Source: CAVUCH01 sp963763095 (lineage in GTDB: Bacteria; Acidobacteriota; Vicinamibacteria; Vicinamibacterales; JAENWD01). From it: DNA of 64,000 nt. How positions within the stretch are numbered: position 1 is the first letter of the stretch; each line of letters begins with the position of its first letter. The DNA lies in contig CAVXNR010000009.1 in NCBI GenBank assembly GCA_963763095.1, forward strand, positions 215,940 through 279,939, read 5' to 3'. The translations under genes and the position numbers were made by a program. Shown in pieces: positions 10,536 through 19,406 of this stretch. The notes beneath the pieces are model-generated. The model saw nothing but the letters and a program-made list of their open reading frames with translations, did no database searches and had not been told where the DNA came from.

Positions 10536-11477
10536 TCAGCCGTCCGACAGCCTGACGAGCGCGAGGCGCGCGGCTTCCTGCTCCGCTTCCTTCTTCGTGC
10601 GCCCGCTCGCCTCCGCCAGCGTTTCGCCGGCAACCCGCACTTCAACGTGGAACAGTTTGTCGTGGTCCGGTCCGGTGGCCCGGGTGATCACGTAATCCGG
10701 CAGCGGCCGGTCGCTGCCCTGCAGCCGCTCCTGCAGCGTCGATTTGAAGTCGCGGAGGAACTCCGGCGACCGCACCCGCGCGATCTCGTCGGACAGCTCG
10801 GCGAGAATGAAGCGGCGCGCCTCATCGAGGCCACCGTCGAGGAAGATGGCCGCCATCAACGCCTCGCACGTGTCGGCCAGCAGTGCCTGCTTGCGCCGGC
10901 CGCCGGTCTTCTCCTCGCCACGCCCGAGGAGCAGGTGCTCGCCGAGGCCGAGATGCTCCGCCATTGCGGCCAGCGACGTCGTCGAGACGAGCGCGGCTTT
11001 CACTTTGGACTTCTGGCCCTCGTGGAAGTGCGGGAACTCGCGGAACAGCATTTCGGCCACGACCAGCCCCAGCACGGCGTCGCCAAGGAACTCCAGCGAT
11101 TCGTTGTCGGCGACGCCGCCGCTCGCGTCTTCCTGCGCGCGAGACTTGTGCGTGAGCGCATGTTCCAGCAGCCCGCGATCGCGAAAACGGTATCCAAGGC
11201 GCCGCTCGAGCGGCTCGAACTCGTGGCGGATCGGGATCACGGTGGGGCCGTCCGGATCGGCCCGGTGCGTCTCGATCAGCCGTGTCGCCTCCGCCGCTTC
11301 GTCGGGCGGCACGGCGATACGCACCTGCCGCAGACCTTCCATGCTGACCGGGAACACCGATGGGGTGCCTTCCAGCGAGCGGACCACCGGGATGCCATGC
11401 GCCTCCAGCAGGCCCGCGACAACGCTCGCTTCGATGTCCGAGTGCGAGCGGAAGATGACCGGCCAGTCGCCGGTCAC
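10536..11477 (-). CDS. rnc: Ribonuclease III with N-terminal DUF2007 signal domain
   Basis: Residues about 82-313 are a normal RNase III. The catalytic signature NESLEFLGDAVLGL is at 125-138, the second acidic cluster DTCEALMAAIFLDGG is at 202-216, and a double-stranded RNA-binding domain covers about 244-310 (FKSTLQERLQ through GRTKKEAEQEAARLAL). The enzyme cleaves double-stranded RNA and matures rRNA. Residues about 5-75 (VIFRSHSDIEASVVAGLLEAHGIP...) match the DUF2007 'prokaryotic signal transducing protein' fold. Typical RNase III is about 225 residues, so the extra 80 residues are a true N-terminal fusion. Its start overlaps the stop of the phosphatase gene by 4 bases. Confidence 0.9.
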   Translation of the reverse strand: MTGDWPVIFRSHSDIEASVVAGLLEAHGIPVVRSLEGTPSVFPVSMEGLRQVRIAVPPDEAAEATRLIETHRADPDGPTVIPIRHEFEPLERRLGYRFRDRGLLEHALTHKSRAQEDASGGVADNESLEFLGDAVLGLVVAEMLFREFPHFHEGQKSKVKAALVSTTSLAAMAEHLGLGEHLLLGRGEEKTGGRRKQALLADTCEALMAAIFLDGGLDEARRFILAELSDEIARVRSPEFLRDFKSTLQERLQGSDRPLPDYVITRATGPDHDKLFHVEVRVAGETLAEASGRTKKEAEQEAARLALVRLSDG

Positions 11478-13720
11478 GCCAGCACCGCCTGCTCACCGGG
11501 TGATCGATCGCCCGGGCGCGCGGCGACATCGTCCACGCGCAGCAGGATGAACGTCATGTCGTCGTGCTGCGGCGCACCGTCCGCAAAGGCGTGCACCTCG
11601 CGGAGGATGCGCTCGCGCAGCTCGTCGCAAGGCAGCATGCCGTGCTGCTCGATGATCGTGCCGAGACGTGGCTCCCCGAACAGGTCCTCTGCATGGTTCA
11701 TCTGCTCGCTGAGGCCGTCGGTGAAGAACATGAAGAGGTCGCCGCCGGTCAGCGGGATCGTGACCTCCTCCAGGGCCGCCTCGAAGCGCTCGCCGTCGTC
11801 GATGCGCAGGCCGAGCACCATGCCGTCCGGCACGAGGATGTGCGCGACCCGATCGCCCGCGTGGGGCAGGTGGATCAGTGGAGTGTGGCCCGCGCGCGCC
11901 CACGTCATCGTGCGTGCATCGAGATCGAGCACGGCGTATGTCATGGTGATGAAGCTGCGGCTGTCCAGGTGAGCCGAGATGATGCGATTGGCCGACACGA
12001 GCAGGTCACGCGGGGAGCGGTGGACCAGCGTCAGCGACAGCATCAGCCCCTTGAGCTCCGCCATATACAGCGCGGCTGACGTCCCCTTGCCGGCGACATC
12101 CGCGATGAGCAGGCCGAGGCGATTGCCCTCGAGCGGGAGAAAGTCGTAGTAGTCGCCGCCCACCTCCCGCGCCGGCTGACAGACCGCCGTGAGCGAGACG
12201 CCCGGGAACTCGACCGGCGGGTTCTGCGGCAGCAGCGACATCTGAATGCGCCGGGCGATTCGCAGCTCCTCTTCGAGCCGCTTCTTCTCGGCCATCTCGG
12301 CCAGCAGGGACGAAAGATGCGAGGTCATGCTGTTGAAGGAGTCGGCCAGCTCTCCCAGCTGGTCCTTCGCGAGCACCGCGATCCGATGCGAGAAGTCGCC
12401 CTGCCGCACACGCTCCGTGCCCACGAACAGCTCGTGCACGGAGCCGGTGATCGAGCGGGCGAGCGCGAGACCCATCAGGAGCGCCACGAACTGGATGATG
12501 AGGAACAGGACGCCCACGAGCACGATGATCGCCACGAGCAGCTGACCAAAGGTGAGGCCCCGGTTCCCGACGCGGGGTGACAGCCGGGCGTAGATCTCGC
12601 CCACGTTCAGCACGATCGACAGCGTCGCCGTGCCGGTGCGTCCCGTCACCCAGTCCGTGAACTCGAGGAAGACCACCCACGTCGGCTGGAGCGCGCTCCT
12701 GGCGGTCGTGTCGGGCGCAGGACTCTCGGGCGGTCGCGTTCGCGCTCGTCCCGGCATCGGCAGCATGGCCGTGCCGCTCATGAGCGTGACCGCGCGCAGC
12801 GAGATCCCCGTCTCTTCGCGGAGGCGCAGGGCGGTCAGCTCGTTCAAGGGCACGTCGAAGACGACGGCGTAGGGCGGAGCAGGGCTGGTGGGAAATGCGA
12901 CGGCGCGCACGAACAGGCGCACGTGACCGCCGGTGCCGGTGGCGCCATCAGCGTCGCCTCTGCCGGGCGCCTGCGGCGTACTGCCATCCGTAACCGACTC
13001 AGGCGGATCGACCCAGTAGGCCATCAAACCCGAGAACCCGCTGCACCCGACCCACTCGGGCACGGTGGTGGGTGGGTCGAGGTGCGGCCATGTGCCCACG
13101 GCCACGGGCGTCTGCATGTCGCGCGCGACAGGTATGCCGGGCGCATCCGACGCGCACGTGCGCGAGACCGGCACCAGCGCCAGTGATGCCTCGGGGAACC
13201 TCGACTCCAGGGCCGCCTGCTTGCGTTCGAGCCGCTCGGCAACATCCGCCCGGGGACCGGCGCGCGACAACTCGATTGCCGTGGTCTGCGCGAGAAACTG
13301 TGCCTGCTCCGCCAGCCCGCGCAGTCGTGTCTCCACGACGTACGAGCTGATGCTGCTGAAGAGCAGGACGCCGCAAAGCGCGAAGAAGACGATGATGAGC
13401 AGGGCTGGCACCAGCCCGACGAAGATGAAGGAGAGAATCAGCTTTCGGCGGACGCGCCAGAGCAGCCGCCGGCGCGCGAGCGCGATCAGCCGGGCGGCGA
13501 AGATGGTGATCCCCGCGAGGAGCGCGAGCGTTCCGACCGTGCCGATCGCGTCAATCAGCGGTGTCCGGCCGACGGCGAGTTGCGCCAGCCATGCGAGGAG
13601 ACGGATCGCCGCCCCGACGACGACGGCGCGGCCGGGCAGGGTGCGCAGCAGCAGGTCGCTGACCGAGTCGCGAGCGGGAAGCCCGTCGGCGCCGAGCCGC
13701 CGCGGGTGGTCTGTGAACAT
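11474..13720 (-). CDS. RsbU/SpoIIE-type PP2C serine phosphatase with HAMP domain
   Basis: This 748-residue membrane protein has N-terminal hydrophobic segments (about 34-85 and 95-125), a periplasmic sensor region of about 250 residues, another membrane segment near 400-425 (LLVAIIVLVGVLFLIIQFV), a HAMP linker and a coiled helix (AEKKRLEEELRIARRIQMSLL). A C-terminal SpoIIE/PP2C phosphatase domain starts near 500. Metal-binding motifs are clear: EVGGDYYDF, IADVAGKGTSAALYMA, FFTDGL and QHDDMTFILLRV. Such enzymes dephosphorylate anti-anti-sigma factors in partner-switching stress control. No STAS or anti-sigma gene is nearby; the coupled partner here is the DUF2007-RNase III gene. Confidence 0.9.
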   Translation of the reverse strand: MFTDHPRRLGADGLPARDSVSDLLLRTLPGRAVVVGAAIRLLAWLAQLAVGRTPLIDAIGTVGTLALLAGITIFAARLIALARRRLLWRVRRKLILSFIFVGLVPALLIIVFFALCGVLLFSSISSYVVETRLRGLAEQAQFLAQTTAIELSRAGPRADVAERLERKQAALESRFPEASLALVPVSRTCASDAPGIPVARDMQTPVAVGTWPHLDPPTTVPEWVGCSGFSGLMAYWVDPPESVTDGSTPQAPGRGDADGATGTGGHVRLFVRAVAFPTSPAPPYAVVFDVPLNELTALRLREETGISLRAVTLMSGTAMLPMPGRARTRPPESPAPDTTARSALQPTWVVFLEFTDWVTGRTGTATLSIVLNVGEIYARLSPRVGNRGLTFGQLLVAIIVLVGVLFLIIQFVALLMGLALARSITGSVHELFVGTERVRQGDFSHRIAVLAKDQLGELADSFNSMTSHLSSLLAEMAEKKRLEEELRIARRIQMSLLPQNPPVEFPGVSLTAVCQPAREVGGDYYDFLPLEGNRLGLLIADVAGKGTSAALYMAELKGLMLSLTLVHRSPRDLLVSANRIISAHLDSRSFITMTYAVLDLDARTMTWARAGHTPLIHLPHAGDRVAHILVPDGMVLGLRIDDGERFEAALEEVTIPLTGGDLFMFFTDGLSEQMNHAEDLFGEPRLGTIIEQHGMLPCDELRERILREVHAFADGAPQHDDMTFILLRVDDVAARPGDRSPGEQAVLA

Positions 13721-13813
13721 GTGCTCCAGCGCGCCGATTGCCCGAGAATGATATCAAAGGGGTAAGCTGAATGACCCGGTCACGTACGGCCGGCACAATC
13801 GCCGGTACACTTT

Positions 13814-14974
13814 GTGAAACTGACACCCCGCGCACGCTTCAGCACGATCTGCATCCACGCCGGCCAGGACCCCGATCCGACCACTGGCGCGATCATCACG
13901 CCCATCTACCAGACCTCCACGTACGTGCAGCCCGAGCTGGGACACCACAAGGGCTACGAGTACGCGAGGACGCAGAACCCCACGCGCGCGGCCCTCGAGG
14001 GCAACGTGGCTGCGATCGAGGGCGGCCGGGCGGGGTTCGCGTTCGCGTCGGGGATGGCGGCAATCGGCGCCATCACGACCATGCTGAAGAGCGGCGACCA
14101 TGTGATCGTGACCGACAACACCTACGGCGGCACGTTCCGCCTGTTCGACAAGGTGCTGCTGCGGTACGGTCTCGCGTTCAGCTACGTGGACACCTCGGAC
14201 CTCGGCGCCATCGAGCGGGCGATCACGCCTGAGACCAAGCTGCTGTTCGTCGAGACGCCGACCAATCCCGTCATGAGCATCACGGACCTCGCGGGCGCTG
14301 CCGCCCTGGCGCATGCGCACGACATCCGGCTCGCCGTGGACAACACGTTCGCCAGTCCCAGCCTCCAGCGGCCGATCGCCTTCGGTGCCGACCTCGTGGT
14401 GCACAGCACGACGAAGTACCTCAATGGTCACAGCGACAGCATCGGAGGCATCGTGATCGCGGACCGCGAAGACGACATCGAGTGGCTCAGGTTCGTGCAG
14501 AACTCGGCGGGGGCCATCCTGAGCCCGTTCGACTCGTGGCTGGTGCTGCGCGGCACAAAGACGATGGCCGTCCGCATGGAGGCCCACAATCGAAACGGGC
14601 AGCGGATCGCCCAATATCTCGCGCAGCATCCCAAGGTGCGGAAGGTCTATTACCCCGGGCTGCCGGACCATCCGCAGCACTCGCTCGCCTTGCGCCAGAT
14701 GGAGGGGTTCGGTGGAATGCTGGCCTTCGACATGGGCTCACTCGAGGGCGCGCGAGCGGTGCTGAACGGGGTCAGGCTCATGGCGCTGGCCGAAAGCCTC
14801 GGAGGCGTCGAGACGTTGATTTCTCACCCGGCAACGATGACCCATGCCTCGGTTCCGCCGGAGCGGCGGGCCGCCATCGGCATCACGGACGGTCTCGTGC
14901 GCGTGTCGGTGGGGATCGAAGACATCGATGACCTGCTGGAAGATCTGGAGCAGGCGCTTGCTGCCGCAGCGTGA
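13814..14974 (+). CDS. PLP-dependent trans-sulfuration enzyme (cystathionine gamma-synthase/lyase family)
   Basis: This 386-residue protein starts with GTG at 13814. The PLP lysine is K201 in HSTTKYLNGHSD. The phosphate-binding glycine region SGMAAIGAI, Y50/R52 in YEYARTQNPTR, and the substrate-carboxylate segment SLGGVETLISHPATMTH are all present. Members of this family make or break cystathionine or degrade methionine; sequence alone does not separate cystathionine gamma-synthase from gamma-lyase. Start choice is limited because no in-frame ATG fits the conserved N-terminus. It is divergent from the phosphatase gene. Confidence 0.9.
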   Translation: MKLTPRARFSTICIHAGQDPDPTTGAIITPIYQTSTYVQPELGHHKGYEYARTQNPTRAALEGNVAAIEGGRAGFAFASGMAAIGAITTMLKSGDHVIVTDNTYGGTFRLFDKVLLRYGLAFSYVDTSDLGAIERAITPETKLLFVETPTNPVMSITDLAGAAALAHAHDIRLAVDNTFASPSLQRPIAFGADLVVHSTTKYLNGHSDSIGGIVIADREDDIEWLRFVQNSAGAILSPFDSWLVLRGTKTMAVRMEAHNRNGQRIAQYLAQHPKVRKVYYPGLPDHPQHSLALRQMEGFGGMLAFDMGSLEGARAVLNGVRLMALAESLGGVETLISHPATMTHASVPPERRAAIGITDGLVRVSVGIEDIDDLLEDLEQALAAAA

Positions 14975-14988
14975 TTGTGGGCCTGAGT

Positions 14989-15023
14989 CCACGTCACGCC
15001 GGCTGAACCCGGCTCGGACGTGG
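14989..15023. terminator. Nested hairpin between convergent genes
   Basis: CCACGTC (14989-14995) pairs with GACGTGG (15017-15023). Inside it GCCGG (14998-15002) pairs with CCGGC (15009-15013). Lying between the stops of the trans-sulfuration gene and cutA, it could end transcription from both sides. No T run follows. Confidence 0.45.
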
Positions 15024-15030
15024 CCCCACA

Positions 15031-15420
15031 TCAGTCCGATTTCTGCGGCTGTCCCGGCAGCAGTTCACCCGACCCGATGTCGGGCGCGGCCTCGGCCTCA
15101 ACGCTCGTCGATGCCGTCAGCCACCGCAGGTAGGCCTCACTCCCCTGCTCCACTGCCAGCACGAGGAACTCTGGCAGCTCGTACGGGTGCAACTCGTGGA
15201 GCCGGCGCTCGAGAGCGGGCAGGCGGGCGGCGGTGGTCTTGATAATCACCTGCCGCTCCTGGTCGCGTTCGACCGCGCCGCGCCATCGGAAGAACGAATC
15301 CATTTCGGGCAGCACGTTCACACACGCAGCAAGCCGCTCCTCCACCAGGCGGGTACCCAGCACGGAGGGATCGACGTCGAGGCTGATGGTGGTCAACACG
15401 ATCACGTAGCCGTCAGTCAC
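15031..15420 (-). CDS. cutA: Divalent-cation tolerance protein CutA
   Basis: This 129-residue protein is a small trimeric CutA1 fold. The conserved segments VERLAACVNVLPEMDSFFRWRG, RQVIIKT and the HPYELPEFLVL motif all fit (the first in the form LVEERLAACVNVL). CutA is linked to copper tolerance, though its exact function is unsettled. The C-terminal 20 residues (after about 108) extend past the usual end and look disordered. It is alone on the minus strand and divergent from the FtsB-like gene. Confidence 0.92.
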   Translation of the reverse strand: MTDGYVIVLTTISLDVDPSVLGTRLVEERLAACVNVLPEMDSFFRWRGAVERDQERQVIIKTTAARLPALERRLHELHPYELPEFLVLAVEQGSEAYLRWLTASTSVEAEAAPDIGSGELLPGQPQKSD

Positions 15421-15475
15421 CTCGACACCTCATCTGTTCTGCGCGAATTCCAGAGGGATCTTGTCAACTTAGAAC

Positions 15476-15527
15476 TTGTACTTTCTGTGAAAGTGCGATA
15501 CAACATACCGCACGATTCGAGTTGTAT
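15476..15527 (+). promoter_or_regulatory. Candidate promoter and operator before the FtsB-like gene
   Basis: In an AT-rich spacer, TTGTAC (15476-15481) and TACAAC (15499-15504) lie 17 bases apart. A perfect inverted repeat, ACTTTC-TGT-GAAAGT (15480-15494), sits between them and could bind a dimeric regulator. A second inverted repeat, ATACAAC (15498-15504) with GTTGTAT (15521-15527), overlaps the -10 and leads into a T run. All roles are inferred. Confidence 0.4.
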
Positions 15528-15557
15528 TTTTCGCACCGTTCGGCTAGTCTGTCCCGA

Positions 15558-15920
15558 GTGAAGCCAACACCGCCATCACGTGCGCCCAAACGCCAGGTGG
15601 CTGTCGCTGTACCCCTGGGCTCTCGCCTCCTGAAATTCGCGCTCGCGTTCCTCGCATGCGCGCTGGTGCTCGACGCGCTGGTCGGCGCCCGCGGACTGCC
15701 GGCTGTGCTCCAGGCGAAGCGTGAGTACCAGACCCTCTCGGGTGAGCTGGGACGGATCCGCGGGGAGAACGTCCGGCTGCGTCAGGAGGTGCGCCGGCTG
15801 CGCGAAGACCCGGACGCGATCGAGGAAATTGCCCGCCGCGACCTGCACCTGATCCGGCCCGGCGAGAAGGTCTTCATCATCCGAGACGTCGCTCCTCCCG
15901 AACGATCCAAGGCCCGCTAG
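15558..15920 (+). CDS. FtsB/DivIC-type septum formation protein
   Basis: From GTG 15558 the product is 120 residues: a short basic cytoplasmic start, one membrane segment (LLKFALAFLACALVLDALV), then a coiled coil (REYQTLSGELGRIRGENVRLRQEVRRLREDP, given here in pieces in the protein from about residue 55) ending in AIEEIARRDLHLIRPGEKVFII. This is the FtsB/DivIC layout. In division complexes FtsB bridges FtsL and FtsQ. The upstream TTG at 15522 is a less likely start because it lies in the repeat region. It stands alone here; in many genomes it follows enolase. Confidence 0.82.
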   Translation: MKPTPPSRAPKRQVAVAVPLGSRLLKFALAFLACALVLDALVGARGLPAVLQAKREYQTLSGELGRIRGENVRLRQEVRRLREDPDAIEEIARRDLHLIRPGEKVFIIRDVAPPERSKAR

Positions 15921-16046
15921 TTCCCCCCGTCCTCGAGTGTCTCCAGCCTGCCGACAGGAACGCCGCTTGCGTTCCGAAACGCTGCGTCAGCGTGAACCCG
16001 AGCAGGCAGCGCTGCTGCCGAGCATCGTCAGGAGCCTCGCAGGACA

Positions 16047-17504
16047 ATGACCGTCATATTTCTCGTCAGGACCACCGTCCTTCTCGCCGTCTCGTCATTG
16101 GCGGTCGTGTCGGCGGTCGCGATGCAGCGGCCCGGCCGCGGCCGTGATGTGGAGAGGCTGTACGCCGATTCGTGCGCCAATTGCCACGGCCCGAAGCTGA
16201 CGGGTGCCCAGGGCCCGAGTCTCGTGGACGACGAGTGGAAGCATGGCAGCGACGACGCAAGCATCGCCAAGAGCATCCACGACGGGCAGCCGGCTGCGGG
16301 TATGCCTCCTTTTGGCGGGGCATTGAGTGCGCAGGACATCCGCGCCCTCGTGATCTACATCCGCGAGGAAGGCGCCAAAGCGAGGCGTGCTCACACAACG
16401 TTGGCGAAGCCCGCCGGCAACATCTCGGTGACCAGCGAGCTGCACGCCTTCCGCCTGGAGACGGTCACCAGCAAGGTCGACGAGCCGTGGGGCCTCGCGT
16501 TCCTGCCGGACGGCCGCATCGTGGTGACCGAAAAGAAAGGGCGGCTCCGCATCGTCGAACGCGGTGTCGTGTCGCAGCCCGTTCGCGGCGCGCCGGCCGT
16601 TTACAGCGAACGGCAGGCAGGCCTGCTCGACGTCGCCCTCCACCCGGACTACGAGAAGAATGGCTGGATCTATTTGTCCTACAGCGATCCCGGCCCGAAC
16701 GGATCGGCCATGACCGCGGTGGTGCGTGGGCACCTGCAGGATGGCGCCTTCATCGATCAGCAGCAGATCTTCAAGGCCGACCCGGCCCTCTATCGACAGG
16801 GCGGTGTCCACTTCGGCTCCCGCTTCGTCTTCGACGGCAAAGGCCACCTGTTTTTCTCGATCGGCGAGCGAGGGCAGGGCAAGGATGCACAGGACATCAC
16901 GCGTCCCAATGGCAAGGTCCACCGCATCGCGGACGACGGGCGGGTGCCCGACGACAACCCGTTTGCGCATGAGGCCGGCGCCGTGCCGAGCATCTGGAGC
17001 TATGGCAACCGCAACCCGCAGGGGCTCGTGCGGCATCCGGTCACCGGTGATCTATGGGAAGTCGAGCACGGACCTCGCGGCGGCGACGAGCTGAACGTCA
17101 TCCAGCCCGGGAGCAATTACGGGTGGCCGGTCATCACATACGGCATGAACTACGACGGCACGCCGATGACCGATCGCACAGCGCAGGACGGCATGGAGCA
17201 GCCGATCACCCACTGGACACCCTCGATCGCGGTGAGCTCGATTGACTTCTACGTGGGCGACGCGTTTCCGAAGTGGAGTGGGAACCTGCTCGTGGGCTCC
17301 CTCGCGGCGCAGGAGCTGCGGCGCCTCGAAATCGAGGGTACGCGCGTAACGAGGGAGGAGGTGCTCTTCAAGGGTGTCGGCCGCATCCGCGACGTCGTCG
17401 TCGGGCCGGACGGCTTCGTGTATCTGGCCATGCACGAGCCGGATCGGATCGCGCGGCTCGTGCCCGCGGACGGCGGAGCGCCCAGGACGGCCCGGAAGCG
17501 CTGA
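16047..17504 (+). CDS. Cytochrome c-PQQ-dependent sugar dehydrogenase fusion
   Basis: This 485-residue protein has a signal peptide (about 1-25), then a cytochrome c domain with the haem site CANCH at 43-47 and a distal methionine in AAGMPPFGG. From about residue 140 it has a six-bladed beta-propeller of the soluble aldose sugar dehydrogenase/GDH-B type (WGLAFLPDGRIVVTEKKGRL, GLLDVALHPDY, WEVEHGPRGGDELN, GSNYGWPVITYG). It would oxidise an aldose in the periplasm with PQQ and pass electrons directly to its own haem. The haem domain is N-terminal. PQQ biosynthesis genes are not in the window. Confidence 0.88.
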   Translation: MTVIFLVRTTVLLAVSSLAVVSAVAMQRPGRGRDVERLYADSCANCHGPKLTGAQGPSLVDDEWKHGSDDASIAKSIHDGQPAAGMPPFGGALSAQDIRALVIYIREEGAKARRAHTTLAKPAGNISVTSELHAFRLETVTSKVDEPWGLAFLPDGRIVVTEKKGRLRIVERGVVSQPVRGAPAVYSERQAGLLDVALHPDYEKNGWIYLSYSDPGPNGSAMTAVVRGHLQDGAFIDQQQIFKADPALYRQGGVHFGSRFVFDGKGHLFFSIGERGQGKDAQDITRPNGKVHRIADDGRVPDDNPFAHEAGAVPSIWSYGNRNPQGLVRHPVTGDLWEVEHGPRGGDELNVIQPGSNYGWPVITYGMNYDGTPMTDRTAQDGMEQPITHWTPSIAVSSIDFYVGDAFPKWSGNLLVGSLAAQELRRLEIEGTRVTREEVLFKGVGRIRDVVVGPDGFVYLAMHEPDRIARLVPADGGAPRTARKR

Positions 17505-17530
17505 GACGTGTCCCTGTGTGTCCCCAGGAG

Positions 17531-17549
17531 GAGGCGGCCCGAGCGCCTC
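17531..17549. terminator. Hairpin between convergent genes
   Basis: GAGGCG (17531-17536) and CGCCTC (17544-17549) flank the loop GCCCGAG. It lies between the ends of the sugar dehydrogenase and the esterase-SMP-30 genes. Without a T run it is a weak call. Confidence 0.3.
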
Positions 17550-17553
17550 ACGG

Positions 17554-19332
17554 TCACAGACGGGGGGTGGGTGGCTTGATCGGCGGCAGGAACGGCAGGG
17601 CGCCGGTCGTGCGCATCTTCCGCTTGTAGACCTTGTCCTGGCTGGTGACATAGAGCTCATCGAAGGCCGCCCCGCCGAACGCCACGTTCGCGAGCCACGC
17701 GCGCTGGGGCTTGCTGATGATGCCCGTGACCTTGCCTGCCTGATCGGCCACCTGCACGCCCAGCTCCGTGGCGACGTACAGGTTCCCGAGCGTGTCGACC
17801 GTCATGCCATCCGCATTGCTGCCCGGCGTGCCTTCCTGCAGGTGCAGGTGATAGAACGGCTCCTTGTCGGTCAGCGAACCGTCTGACGCGATGCGGAAGG
17901 AATACACGAACTGTCCGGCCGTATCCGCCACATAGAGCAGGGTCTGGTCCGGCGACAGGATCACGCCGTTCGGCCGCGCGATGCCCTGGTCCACCACGCG
18001 CGTGCCGCCGTCCCGCGTAACGAGCCAGACCTGCTTGTGCGCCGGATCGGTCACGTAGATGTTCCCGCCGTGTGTCACGGCCAGGTCATTCGGCTCTATC
18101 CCCTCGGCAAGCACCGACTCGCGCCCGTCGGTCTCCCACGCGACGATCCGCTCGGTGCCGGTCTGGCATGCGTAGAGGCGGCCGTCGGCGCCGAACATCA
18201 GCCCGCTGGCGCCCCCTGACCCGTCTTTGAACACAGACACGGTGCCATCGAGGGCCACGCGGTATACGCGGTTCTTGGGGATGTCGGCGTAGAAGACCTC
18301 TCCCTTCGCGTTCACTGCCGGCGCCTCCGTGAAGGCGTACCCATCGCCCACGAGCTGCCAGCCCTGCCCGGGCTGCAGGACGCCGGCCATCAGGGGTTGC
18401 TTCGATTCGCCGGCGGACGTCACTGGGGCAGGATACCCGCGCCAGAGCCACCGCAGCGCATCGGGCAGGATGGCGGCCCCGTGCTTGCTGTCGTGCGCGC
18501 CGTCGCCCCACGCGTGCTGCACGTCATAGCCGGCGAACTCGAAGGCGGCCAGCATTTCCTGGTTGGCGAGAAACCAGTTGCCGCCGTGGTTGTTCAAGTC
18601 GTTCGAGCCATCCTGCAGGAAGACGCGCAGCGGCTTCGGCTCGGTCTTACGCACCAGGGTCGGCAGGTCGTTGCCACCGCGCAGTCCGACGTAAGTGCCG
18701 ATGGTGCTGAACACGCGGGTGAAGGCATCAGGGCGCCCCCACGCAGCCGCAAACGCGGCGATGGCGCCGGAGCTGGCGCCGCCGATCGCGCGGCTGTTGC
18801 CGTCCGTGCGCAGGTTGTAGCTCTTCGCGACCTCCGGAAGGATTTCCTCGAGCAGGAAGCGGGCGTAGCGGTCGGTCACACTGTCGTACTCGACGCTGCG
18901 GTTGAACCGCGGGAGTGCCCCGTCCGACGGGGGCGGCGCCACGCCCGGGTTGATGAAGACGCCGATCGTGACCGGCATCTCCTTCTTGTGAATCAGGTTG
19001 TCGAACACGATGGGCACGCGCCACGCCCCATCCGCCTTCGCGTACCCGCCGCCGTCCTGAAACACCATCACGCAGGCGGGCGTGGCGGGGTCGTACTGCG
19101 CGGGCACGTACACCCAGTAGTCGCGCACCGTGCCGGGATAGATCCTGCTGGTCCACGAGTGCTGCGTCACCGTACCGCGGGGCACGCCTGCCTGCACCTG
19201 GGAGTCGGGGCCAAGCACGTATTCGTTCGTGCCTGCGGGCGCAGCAGGCTGCTGCTCGCCCGCGCCATGCAGCGCCAGCGCACCCGCGAACGCCAGGCAG
19301 ACAGAGAAGGACACGGCAACGGCACGGGACAT
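17554..19332 (-). CDS. Secreted esterase-SMP-30/gluconolactonase fusion
   Basis: From ATG 19332 the product is 592 residues with a signal peptide (MSRAVAVSFSVCLAFAGALA). The first domain, to about residue 320, is an enterochelin-esterase-like alpha/beta hydrolase. It has the nucleophile elbow GGASSGAIAAFAAA, an FQDGGGYAKADG strand and a late histidine in AHDSKHG. The second, about 340-580, is a six-bladed SMP-30/gluconolactonase propeller (GDGYAFTEAPAVNAKGEVFY, IEPNDLAVTHGG, RPNGVILSPDQTLLYVADT, NADGMTVDTLGNLYVA). It may open lactones or esters of sugars outside the cytoplasm. Upstream in-frame ATGs at 19371 and 19395 exist, but only the 19332 start puts the signal peptide at the end. It converges on the sugar dehydrogenase gene. 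Confidence 0.85.
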   Translation of the reverse strand: MSRAVAVSFSVCLAFAGALALHGAGEQQPAAPAGTNEYVLGPDSQVQAGVPRGTVTQHSWTSRIYPGTVRDYWVYVPAQYDPATPACVMVFQDGGGYAKADGAWRVPIVFDNLIHKKEMPVTIGVFINPGVAPPPSDGALPRFNRSVEYDSVTDRYARFLLEEILPEVAKSYNLRTDGNSRAIGGASSGAIAAFAAAWGRPDAFTRVFSTIGTYVGLRGGNDLPTLVRKTEPKPLRVFLQDGSNDLNNHGGNWFLANQEMLAAFEFAGYDVQHAWGDGAHDSKHGAAILPDALRWLWRGYPAPVTSAGESKQPLMAGVLQPGQGWQLVGDGYAFTEAPAVNAKGEVFYADIPKNRVYRVALDGTVSVFKDGSGGASGLMFGADGRLYACQTGTERIVAWETDGRESVLAEGIEPNDLAVTHGGNIYVTDPAHKQVWLVTRDGGTRVVDQGIARPNGVILSPDQTLLYVADTAGQFVYSFRIASDGSLTDKEPFYHLHLQEGTPGSNADGMTVDTLGNLYVATELGVQVADQAGKVTGIISKPQRAWLANVAFGGAAFDELYVTSQDKVYKRKMRTTGALPFLPPIKPPTPRL

Positions 19333-19406
19333 GGGCAGCAGCGCTCCTCGGAAGGGGTTGGGCGAGCGCATTGTAGATCGCCCATCAACCGACAACAGTT
19401 AGCCAA

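Noticed and set aside
11474..13720. Complete partner-switching sigma module
   Set aside because: Only the phosphatase is present; no STAS antagonist, anti-sigma kinase or sigma factor gene lies in the window.
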